From Prevotellaceae bacterium UBA4332 (GTDB lineage Bacteria > Bacteroidota > Bacteroidia > Bacteroidales > Bacteroidaceae): a DNA stretch of 64,000 nt. The DNA lies in contig DGTQ01000007.1 of NCBI GenBank assembly GCA_002394365.1, forward strand, positions 62,001 to 126,000, written 5' to 3'. The position numbers were made by a program, and so were the translations under genes. The notes beneath the pieces are model-generated. The model had not been told where the DNA came from and did no database searches. It saw nothing but the letters and a program-made list of their open reading frames with translations. Below are positions 24,791 through 32,524 of this stretch, in pieces. How positions within the stretch are numbered: the stretch's first letter is position 1; the number at the start of each line of letters is the position of its first letter.

Positions 24791-25837
24791 TTGATTTACC
24801 CTCTCCTTTTTGAGCCCAATCTCCACACCATCGTTTGGGGTGGAGAAAGGTTGTGCCCCTACAAGGGCTTGACTCCCAGCAACGAGCCGATAGGCGAGAG
24901 CTGGGAGGTTAGTGCTGTGGATTCCAGTCCATGCACCATCGCTAATGGCGAACTGAAAGGCAGAGACCTCATAAGCGTGGTGAAGGAATACGGACGAGCC
25001 CTGTTAGGCGACGCCGTTTATGACCAGTATGACGGTAAGCTGCCCCTATTGGTGAAATTCATAGACGCACAGAAGGACCTCAGCATACAGGTGCACCCCA
25101 ACGACAAATTGGCAAAGAAGCTGCACAACAAGTTTGGCAAGACGGAAATGTGGTATATCATAGATGCCGAACCTGGTGCAGCACTTTATTCTGGCTTTAA
25201 GGAGAAGATAAGCAAGGAGGAATACAAGCGGCGTGTGGCTGACGGCACAATATGTGACGTATTGGCGAAACACGAAGTACACCCAGGTGACGTCTTCTTC
25301 ATACCAGCAGGCAGAGTACACGCCATCTGTGGCGGCATACTCCTGGCAGAGGTGCAGCAGTCGAGCGATGTAACCTATCGCATCTTTGATTACAATCGTC
25401 CTGGACTGGACGGCAAACCGCGCGAACTGCATACAGACCTTGCGGCACAGGCTATAGACTTCAATGTGTCTCCAGAGTATCGCACCTATTATGGCAACAC
25501 GAAGGATAAGGCAGCACAAGTGATAGACACACCATACTTTGACGTGAGGGTGATGGACATTGATACCACCTTCCACCGAAACCTTATAAAGTACGACTCG
25601 TTTATCATCTCCATGTGTATAAAGGGCGACTGCAAGATTTCACTACGCAACTATGAGGGACAGGAAAAAGAGATAGTCTTAAAAGAAGGACATTCCTGCC
25701 TCATCCCAGCCTCGTTGGCAAACTATGACATAACGCCTCTCAAAGGTTCGTCAAGAATACTTGAGACCCACATAGATAGGAAAAACCGTTCGTGGAAGCA
25801 CAAGATATTAAGAGCGCTGAAGATAAGGAAAAAATAA
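24791..25837 (+). CDS. manA: Mannose-6-phosphate isomerase, type I
   Basis: A 348-residue zinc enzyme converting mannose-6-phosphate and fructose-6-phosphate, supplying GDP-mannose/GDP-fucose synthesis and mannose use. Zinc-site motifs are QVHPND near residue 99-104, KTEMWYI near 117-123 and GRVHAICGGI near 175-184; SSDVTYRIFDYNR near 196-208 is the family's active-site segment. The start is odd: no ATG exists before the conserved PLLFEPNLHTIVWGG, so TTG at 24791 is taken. Repeat DNA reaches the start codon and may have replaced the original 5' end. The last 20 residues are basic. Confidence 0.9.
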   Translation: MIYPLLFEPNLHTIVWGGERLCPYKGLTPSNEPIGESWEVSAVDSSPCTIANGELKGRDLISVVKEYGRALLGDAVYDQYDGKLPLLVKFIDAQKDLSIQVHPNDKLAKKLHNKFGKTEMWYIIDAEPGAALYSGFKEKISKEEYKRRVADGTICDVLAKHEVHPGDVFFIPAGRVHAICGGILLAEVQQSSDVTYRIFDYNRPGLDGKPRELHTDLAAQAIDFNVSPEYRTYYGNTKDKAAQVIDTPYFDVRVMDIDTTFHRNLIKYDSFIISMCIKGDCKISLRNYEGQEKEIVLKEGHSCLIPASLANYDITPLKGSSRILETHIDRKNRSWKHKILRALKIRKK

Positions 25838-25886
25838 CTCACTACCTCGTACAAAAACGAAACGTTGCTAAAGCGACTACAAAAAA

Positions 25887-25921
25887 TATAAGCCTCACCA
25901 AGAATGGCGAGGCTTATATAT
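25887..25921. terminator. Bidirectional terminator between manA and the PL11 operon
   Basis: TATAAGCCTC (25887-25896) pairs with GAGGCTTATA (25909-25918) around a 12-nt loop, with A/T-rich flanks on both sides. Confidence 0.75.
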
Positions 25922-25941
25922 TATCTATAATTCATCATCTA

Positions 25942-28809
25942 TTATTTTATCAGCTGTCCTGCTACGCTATACTCCTTATTATTCTTCAGTATAACTAGCT
26001 TGGCGTCCTTGAGGACTTTCCCATTCCAGTTTCCGTTCCCGCTCTCGTCAACGCCCATTACGGCACCGACAGCAGCAGCTTCCTTGTCGTAGGTGGTATA
26101 GAGGTCGTGAGAGAGATGTGGTGGCTGGTTGTAGCCCACATTCTGCCAAACGATAGCCTCATCATACTGACGGTCGTCTCTCAGAGTAGGAATCATGTAT
26201 TCTGTTGGTATGTCGGTTGCAGTGATGACAAAATTGTTTACTCCGCCTTCACCTGCTTCCCAAAGGACAATCTCCTCACGCCAGTCGCCAAACATATCAC
26301 CCATCACGATAGGGTTACGCTTGGTACCGTTATTCTCTATTCCTGGCACGTAGTTTTCGCCAGAGAACTTGAAGCGGTCCCAGCCGTTGGTTTCGTCATT
26401 CCATGATGCCACGATATTCTTATCGTAGAACTCGCTCTGCAGATCGCCGTCCCAATAAATACGGTTATTAGGAGCAGCACCGCTCTGACCTAAAGCCCAA
26501 GCATCGGCTATGATGTCGCCAAGACCTGCCTCCTTAGTGCTGACAACGCTGCGCATTGGTGCAAAGACAAGGTACTCGGCACCCTTGTTCTTCTTAGAGA
26601 AATCAGCCATCAAGCCACGACCTGTATCCTTTGCTGCCGTTTCGCGCAGAATGATTCTGCCCGTCTTGGCATCATGCAAGTCATAACCATGACTGCCTTC
26701 CTCATGAACCATGAATACCTCCATGCCTGGGTTGTCGAGGTCGAAATCACTCACGTGGAGAGCATCGCCATGAGCTAAACCTGTGCGATAGAGACAAGTG
26801 CCATCGTCGTCAAGAGTGCCTGCACCATATACTATCTCGTCTTTGCCGTCGCCATCTACATCAGCTATCACAAGGCTGTGGGCACCCTCGTTATAAATGC
26901 CCTTACCAGCAGTCTCTGAGGTGTGTACCCAACGAGTAGTAAGGTTAGAACCATCCCAATCAACTGCGGCAACAGAGGCTGAATAGTAGTAGCCCCTACC
27001 CCACACGATGGAAGGATGCTGACCATCGAGGTATGCAGCACCAGCAAGGTAACGGTCGGAACGTCCACCATAATAGTCACCCCATGTCTTTACCACATTA
27101 TAATGCAGAGGATGGTTGACGGTCTTGAGTTCGCGACCTGTTGCTCCGTCGAATACCGTGAGATACTCTGGCGTAACACCAAGCACGTGTCCCTGAGCCT
27201 TCTCTGGCACGTTGTCGGTGTTGTACCATATCTTTGCAGGACCAGAGGCTGCCTCTGACTCCATAAGAACGAAATTGCCCTCGCCATCCACTGTACCAGG
27301 TGCAGTCTTCACAACCAGTTCGCCAAAGCCGTCACCATCAAAGTCATAGCAGAGGAAAGGTGTAGTGTGTGCACCTGAACGGATATTCTGTCCGAGGTCT
27401 ATACGCCAGAGGAGTTTTCCTGAGAGCTTGTAGCAGTCGATATAGGTGTTTGAAGTGATGCCTACAGAAGAAGCATCCTTAGAGTTAGAAGGGTCCCACT
27501 TCAGGATGAGCTCGTTCTCGCCGTCGCCGTCCATATCGTAGAAACATCCATCATTCGGAGTATAGGTGGCATTAAGTCCACGCTCATCAACAGGAGCCGC
27601 TGCCATAGGTATGCGCAGAGACTGGTTAGCCCATGTGCCGCACTCCATTGTCTCCGTCACAGCATCGCCACTGCATACCTCCAGTTTGTAAGTGTCGCTG
27701 GCTGTACCCTCGTTATCTTCGTAGTTGGTACGGTCAGTAAGTGGTGCTACGAGCGTGCCGTTACGATAAATCTTGTAAGTAAGGTTGCTGTCGGTCTTGC
27801 GCATACGCCAGGATACGAGGTTGCCCTGCTTGCCGCTTGCCACTCGGTTGAGCGCCATCAGTCCGCGATTCATGGCAACAGGAGTGCCCTTTGGCTGAGG
27901 ATTGGAAATAGGGAAGTACACCCTTACGTTCATCTTCTCTTTTGAACCATTGAGCACCTTGCAAGTCACGTAGTGGTCATTATAGCTAACCTCCTTTGTC
28001 CACCCCTGAGCCACAGCAAGGTCGGTAAGTTCTGCATCGTAAGAAGAAGGAGCAGCGGTCAGCTTCTTTGTGGTGTAATAGCACTCGTCGATGCTCAAGT
28101 CCTTAATCTTTTCTGAGTAGTCAGTACCATCTATGGTGAGCGACTTTATCAGGTCGCCTGCAACGTAGTCCTCTTCGTCGAGCACGCCAGAGATAACCAC
28201 ATTACGGATAGCAATACCCTTAGTAGCATCTATGCTAAGTCCGTAGAGCACAAGGTTAACCTGACTCTGAGCCACCGTATTGGTAACAGTAAAGTTATAC
28301 TCACCATAGCCTGTGGATGTGCTTGCATTTATCTTGTTGCGCACAAGGGTAATAGCGTCTGCTGCATCAGAAATGCTCTGCTCTGCATTGCCATCATACT
28401 TCAGGCGAGCACTCAGAGATGGTTTGTCCGAACCTGCCTTCATGCCCTCGAAGGAGATGCCCGTAACCTTCAGCTTATGGCCGGCAGCAATATTGAGCGT
28501 AAAAGTTATAGAACTTGTAGCTGTTGCTGTGCTTACCTTTTCTGTTGCCGTGTATTGGGTGAAAGGGCTGGCACTATAGTCTGCTGCTGAGTAGCCTGCT
28601 TCAGCCGTAACTGATGTCAATGCCTTCAACGTGAAGTTTGAACCATTAGCATAGCTGGTGGTGAGCAGCGAGGTATATGCTGCATCTCCATCCATGACGG
28701 CTGTCTGTGGCGAATTGAAGTCGTTCATTGTCCATTTTACGCTTACCTCCTGAGCCTGCGCGCACAGAGTTGCGACCAATGAAACGAAAGAAATAACTGT
28801 TTTCTTCAT
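25942..28809 (-). CDS. Secreted rhamnogalacturonan lyase, PL11 family, with N-terminal module
   Basis: 955 residues. A signal peptide ending at CAQAQE is followed by about 290 residues of beta-rich accessory sequence. The PL11 catalytic beta-propeller is at about 313-906. Repeated calcium-loop strings mark it: DMDGDGENELILKWD, YDFDGDGFGELVVKTAPGT and DVDGDGKDEIVYGAG. So do FRI-like substrate segments, IWWGRGYY-type SIVWGRGYYYSA and AIVWQNVGYNQPPHLS. The enzyme cleaves the rhamnose-galacturonic acid backbone of rhamnogalacturonan I. It ends with LVILKNNKEYSVAGQLIK, the shared short C-terminal tail. It is second in an operon, 84 bases after the larger-tailed PL11 gene at 28894. Confidence 0.92.
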   Translation of the reverse strand: MKKTVISFVSLVATLCAQAQEVSVKWTMNDFNSPQTAVMDGDAAYTSLLTTSYANGSNFTLKALTSVTAEAGYSAADYSASPFTQYTATEKVSTATATSSITFTLNIAAGHKLKVTGISFEGMKAGSDKPSLSARLKYDGNAEQSISDAADAITLVRNKINASTSTGYGEYNFTVTNTVAQSQVNLVLYGLSIDATKGIAIRNVVISGVLDEEDYVAGDLIKSLTIDGTDYSEKIKDLSIDECYYTTKKLTAAPSSYDAELTDLAVAQGWTKEVSYNDHYVTCKVLNGSKEKMNVRVYFPISNPQPKGTPVAMNRGLMALNRVASGKQGNLVSWRMRKTDSNLTYKIYRNGTLVAPLTDRTNYEDNEGTASDTYKLEVCSGDAVTETMECGTWANQSLRIPMAAAPVDERGLNATYTPNDGCFYDMDGDGENELILKWDPSNSKDASSVGITSNTYIDCYKLSGKLLWRIDLGQNIRSGAHTTPFLCYDFDGDGFGELVVKTAPGTVDGEGNFVLMESEAASGPAKIWYNTDNVPEKAQGHVLGVTPEYLTVFDGATGRELKTVNHPLHYNVVKTWGDYYGGRSDRYLAGAAYLDGQHPSIVWGRGYYYSASVAAVDWDGSNLTTRWVHTSETAGKGIYNEGAHSLVIADVDGDGKDEIVYGAGTLDDDGTCLYRTGLAHGDALHVSDFDLDNPGMEVFMVHEEGSHGYDLHDAKTGRIILRETAAKDTGRGLMADFSKKNKGAEYLVFAPMRSVVSTKEAGLGDIIADAWALGQSGAAPNNRIYWDGDLQSEFYDKNIVASWNDETNGWDRFKFSGENYVPGIENNGTKRNPIVMGDMFGDWREEIVLWEAGEGGVNNFVITATDIPTEYMIPTLRDDRQYDEAIVWQNVGYNQPPHLSHDLYTTYDKEAAAVGAVMGVDESGNGNWNGKVLKDAKLVILKNNKEYSVAGQLIK

Positions 28810-28819
28810 TATCTTTTTT

Positions 28820-28858
28820 TTACTTTATGATTTGACCCGCTGCGTTAAGCTTCGCTTT
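28820..28858 (-). pseudogene. Vestigial C-terminal tail of a lyase-type protein
   Basis: Between the two PL11 genes the minus strand reads, after a stop, KAKLNAAGQIIK and stop. This matches the shared C-terminal tail (GKEYNAAGQRVE in the upstream gene), and the DNA AACGC-GCGGGTCA is the same as at the end of that gene. It looks like a leftover of a duplicated or deleted third gene end. Confidence 0.45.
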
Positions 28859-28893
28859 TCACTGCTTACGCTCGGGAGTAACCAAGCAAGCTT

Positions 28894-31539
28894 TTACTCC
28901 ACTCGCTGACCCGCAGCGTTATACTCCTTGCCACCCTTTAGGATGACAAACTTACCATTCTTGACAACCTTAACATTAGCATTAGCGTTATTGTTTTCGT
29001 TTGCCTTAACACCATTTATGGCAGTAGTCTTCTCGTAGTAAATGGTAACAATAGCCTGAAGCTGCTTGTTCTTCTTGCCTGCATCTGAGGTGATATTGGA
29101 ATTATCGAAAGTAAACACGATAGCATTCTTTGCGCTCAAATTCGACAAAGTAAGAGTGCTGACATTACTACTACCAGGACCGAAGACATGAGCAGAGGTG
29201 AGCTGCTCTGCGCCATCAACCGTTACAGATGTAGCCGAGATTGAAGCCTCAGCCAGAGAGTTGTTTGAATAGCCCTCTACCTTAATGCCTGTGATAGAAT
29301 AGCCTTCATTTACATTGAAGGTCCAAGTGTTGTCATTATCACCTGTGCGTAACTTAACATAGTTGCCTGAACCTTGGTCAGTCACCATGTTATTGGCTGT
29401 GGTATAACTAACGCCTGAAACTGGCTCACGATCAGTAGAAGCCTTGCCCACTGTCTCCTCGCCCGTTGATGGTACTGGTGGGACAACCTTCTCAGGGGCG
29501 TGGTTAGCTGTCTGTGTCTTATAGGTAGCACGATCTATGTTGAGTGACTCAGCAAGAGAGTAGCTGAGGTGTGGAGGCTGATTGTAGGAAGCGTTCTGCC
29601 AGGCTATAGCCATGCGGTACTGATGGTCCTCCATGAGGCAAGGAACCTTATAGGCAGTAGGCTCTGGGGTAGAATATATAAGGAGGTCGCAGGTTGCAGC
29701 ACTCCAGTCTGTCTCATAGTTTGTCATGATAAGTTCCTCTCGCCAGTCACCAAAGAGGTCTGCCTGCAGGCATGGTGTAGCCTTTGTAGTGTTACAGGTC
29801 TGTGGCTTGCCATAGTCAGCAAACTCCTGGAAGGTAAGTATACTCTTGCTTGACGTATTCCATGAGCGGATTCGTGGAGAGCAACCGTTCGTAGCATCAT
29901 ATCTGCCGTCAAATGTTTGGTCGAATGGGTCACCAGTCCAATAGATTCGGAAGTTGGTGTCTGCCATCTTAGCATACACCTCATTTCCAGTGGCACAGTC
30001 AAAGGTCCGCTGGTCTTTTTGCGTTACATTTCCCTTCTCATCTATTGCTGTAGGGAAACTTGACCAGAACTCAGACCCTCGATTGGCTGGTATAAAGTCG
30101 CATGCCATACCGCGGCCATTATCTGCAGCACCCGTAGCAGATACTATTATCTCACCAGTCGTAGCATCATGAACATCATAGCCAAAGTTGCCGTAAGAAG
30201 ATTTCTCCTCATGAGGCATCATAACCTCAAGACCTGGACGGTCTAGCACGAGGTCGGCAAGGTGAATGGCATCACCATGACCAAAGCCAGTAGCACACAT
30301 CAGCTTGCCATCATGACCTATGGTAGCAGCACCTATACAGATGTCGTCATAGCCATCACCATTAACATCGCCAACAGAGATGCTGTGCACGCCCTGACCG
30401 TAGCTTGACTTGCCCTGAGAAGTGACAGGATCGGTGGTCTCGTTAGCCAGTTCTGTACCTGCAGCATCTACCAGACTCCACTTATCCTTAGCTGTGCCCT
30501 TGTGCAGCCAGCGTGTCTTGAGGTTTGTACCGTCCCAGTCAACAGCCCAGATATAGCATGCTGTGTAGTAGCCACGCTCCATGATGGCTGTTGGCAGCTT
30601 GTCCACGCCGTCGAGGTAAGCCACAGCTGCATTATAACGCTCTGCACGGTTGTAGTTGCTGTCGCCCCATGCTGAGTTCAGCTGAGTGTCGCCTGTTGGG
30701 AAATCTTCCATAGAGCGGCCTGGTGAGTAGAAGATAGTCTTCATGGCAGCACCTGTCTCACCATTGAACACAGTGAGGAACTCAGCGCCTGCCGTTACCC
30801 TACCCTTGGAGTTTACAGAAACGGTAGTGGGTGCAATAGCCTTAATGGTTGCGTCGCCAGCCTGAGTAACGTAGTTGCCCTTACCGTCCTTGGAGTCAGG
30901 AGCAGTCTTGAATATCACCTCTGCCTTGCCGTCGCCGTCAAAGTCATATACGAGGAACTGAGTGGTATGATTGCCTGAACGCACACCGTCGCCCACGTCG
31001 ATGCGCCACTTCTGTGTGCCGTCCATCTCGTAGCAGTCAATGTATGTAGCACTTGCTATACCATCCTTACCAGAGTCACGCTGGTTGTCTGGGAACCACT
31101 TGACGATGAGCTCATAGTCGCCGTCGCCGTCAACATCACCTACGGAGATATCATCTGGGCGATAGCGACCTGTAAGGTCGCCTGTGATAGACTTGCGGGC
31201 TGCAGGACGGGGGATGCTTATCTTCGTAAACATATTATCCCAAGCCTTGCACTCAGCCTCACCACCCTTGCTGCTCACCACCTTGTAGGTGTCGCCAGCA
31301 GAGCCGCTGGCATCGAGGTAGCTGGTGACATCAGCTATGCCATCCTTGATGAGTGTACCATTACGATAAACCGAGAAGGTGGCATCGCCGTCGGCACTGA
31401 GATAACGCCATGAAACGAGAATGCCCTGTGAAGTCTTGACAGCTACAGGAGCACGGTTCAGTTTCTCCTTAACCTGCACGTCAGCGTGAGCAGACATCAC
31501 AAACAGTGCCATGAGGCACAAAACGAAAAGTTTCTTCAT
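28894..31539 (-). CDS. Secreted rhamnogalacturonan lyase, PL11 family, with C-terminal module
   Basis: 881 residues. The signal peptide ends near SAHAD and the PL11 propeller starts at once (KLNRAPVAVKTSQGILVSW) and runs to about residue 666. Calcium loops are DVDGDGDYELIVKWF, YDFDGDGKAEVIFKTAPDS and DVNGDGYDDICIG; IAWQNASYNQPPHLSY closes the domain. A C-terminal beta module (about 700-830) and the tail NGKFVILKGGKEYNAAGQ follow. The sister gene at 25942 puts its extra module at the N-terminus instead. The two probably act together on rhamnogalacturonan I. The promoter box TACCTTTG (minus strand, 31591-31584) is 45 bases ahead of the ATG, so this gene leads the operon. Confidence 0.93.
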   Translation of the reverse strand: MKKLFVLCLMALFVMSAHADVQVKEKLNRAPVAVKTSQGILVSWRYLSADGDATFSVYRNGTLIKDGIADVTSYLDASGSAGDTYKVVSSKGGEAECKAWDNMFTKISIPRPAARKSITGDLTGRYRPDDISVGDVDGDGDYELIVKWFPDNQRDSGKDGIASATYIDCYEMDGTQKWRIDVGDGVRSGNHTTQFLVYDFDGDGKAEVIFKTAPDSKDGKGNYVTQAGDATIKAIAPTTVSVNSKGRVTAGAEFLTVFNGETGAAMKTIFYSPGRSMEDFPTGDTQLNSAWGDSNYNRAERYNAAVAYLDGVDKLPTAIMERGYYTACYIWAVDWDGTNLKTRWLHKGTAKDKWSLVDAAGTELANETTDPVTSQGKSSYGQGVHSISVGDVNGDGYDDICIGAATIGHDGKLMCATGFGHGDAIHLADLVLDRPGLEVMMPHEEKSSYGNFGYDVHDATTGEIIVSATGAADNGRGMACDFIPANRGSEFWSSFPTAIDEKGNVTQKDQRTFDCATGNEVYAKMADTNFRIYWTGDPFDQTFDGRYDATNGCSPRIRSWNTSSKSILTFQEFADYGKPQTCNTTKATPCLQADLFGDWREELIMTNYETDWSAATCDLLIYSTPEPTAYKVPCLMEDHQYRMAIAWQNASYNQPPHLSYSLAESLNIDRATYKTQTANHAPEKVVPPVPSTGEETVGKASTDREPVSGVSYTTANNMVTDQGSGNYVKLRTGDNDNTWTFNVNEGYSITGIKVEGYSNNSLAEASISATSVTVDGAEQLTSAHVFGPGSSNVSTLTLSNLSAKNAIVFTFDNSNITSDAGKKNKQLQAIVTIYYEKTTAINGVKANENNNANANVKVVKNGKFVILKGGKEYNAAGQRVE

Positions 31540-31583
31540 TTTTTCTATAATATTTTTGTTTTAATAATTAGGTTTCAACCTTG

Positions 31584-31591
31584 CAAAGGTA
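31584..31591 (-). promoter_or_regulatory. -7 box TACCTTTG of the PL11 operon
   Basis: CAAAGGTA on the plus strand, 45 bases upstream of the first start codon. Upstream of it the words GAATGAGGAATGAAGAATGAAG (31605-31630) are tandem repeats of unknown role. Confidence 0.65.
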
Positions 31592-31676
31592 CAAAAAAAA
31601 TGAGGAATGAGGAATGAAGAATGAAGAATTTTGAAAAAATATGAACCATGAACTGTGAACTATGAACTATTTTTAC

Positions 31677-31684
31677 TACCTTTG
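31677..31684 (+). promoter_or_regulatory. -7 box TACCTTTG of the pdxY-rluA-vanZ operon
   Basis: It lies 21 bases before the ATG at 31706 and inside the longer frame beginning at 31655, which is therefore rejected as coding. A run of GAACTGTGAACTATGAACTAT words sits directly upstream. Confidence 0.65.
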
Positions 31685-31705
31685 CCATATTATTTCCCCC
31701 TGCGT

Positions 31706-32524
31706 ATGAAAAAAAGCAAGATACTCATCGTTAGTGATATGTGCGGATATGGCAAAGTGGCAGCAGCTGCCCAGATGCCGATATTCTCATACATGGGTCA
31801 TGACGTGTTCACTCTGCCCACCATGCTCATCAGCAACACCTTCCCCTACGGAAAATACGCAATTCTCGAGAGCACAGACTATATAGTAGAGGCTCTGGAG
31901 AAGTGGAACGAACTGGGTTTTCGCTTCGATGCCATAACGACAGGGTTCATGGCGAGCGAGCGTCAGGCACAGATGGTGGCACAATATTGCAGGGAGCAGG
32001 CAGCACTCGGCACTGCAATATACGTTGACCCCGTAATGGGCGACTATGGCAGGCTCTATGGTGGAGCCAACGAGGGCACCATCCGCTGCATGAGAGAGAT
32101 GCTGAGCGTGGCGCACCTCTGCTTTCCTAACTATACCGAGGCATGCCTCCTTACCAACGTGCCATACAAGGCTGAGGGCATAACCACCAGCGAAGCAAAG
32201 GAACTTATAAATAAGGTGCGCAGGATAGGCTCTATGTCTGTCATCATAACCAGCTGTATCGTCGAGGGACAACACTCCGTAATGGGCTACAACCACTTCA
32301 GTGGCAAATACTTCTTCCTGCCCTACGACGAGATACCAGTGCAGTTTCCTGGCACAGGCGACATATTCTCGAGCATCATAGTGGGCAAACTACAGGACGG
32401 CGAAAAGCTCGAACTCACCACCCGTTATGCTATGGACATAATACACAGCTGGATAGACAAGAACAAGAACAACCAGGACATCAATCGTGGCATACCTATC
32501 GAAAGGCATCTTAATGAACTATAA
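31706..32524 (+). CDS. pdxY: Pyridoxamine kinase (PdxY/PdxK type)
   Basis: A 272-residue ribokinase-fold enzyme that phosphorylates pyridoxal or pyridoxamine in vitamin B6 salvage. Family marks are SDMCGYGKVAAAAQMPIFS near residue 9-27 (the family usually has GNSALG-like loops here), GFMASERQ near 77, YVDPVMGDYGRLY near 107-119, PNYTEACLLT near 143 and the anion hole/catalytic GTGDIFSS near 214-221. It overlaps the next gene by 11 bases, a sign of translational coupling. Confidence 0.88.
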   Translation: MKKSKILIVSDMCGYGKVAAAAQMPIFSYMGHDVFTLPTMLISNTFPYGKYAILESTDYIVEALEKWNELGFRFDAITTGFMASERQAQMVAQYCREQAALGTAIYVDPVMGDYGRLYGGANEGTIRCMREMLSVAHLCFPNYTEACLLTNVPYKAEGITTSEAKELINKVRRIGSMSVIITSCIVEGQHSVMGYNHFSGKYFFLPYDEIPVQFPGTGDIFSSIIVGKLQDGEKLELTTRYAMDIIHSWIDKNKNNQDINRGIPIERHLNEL

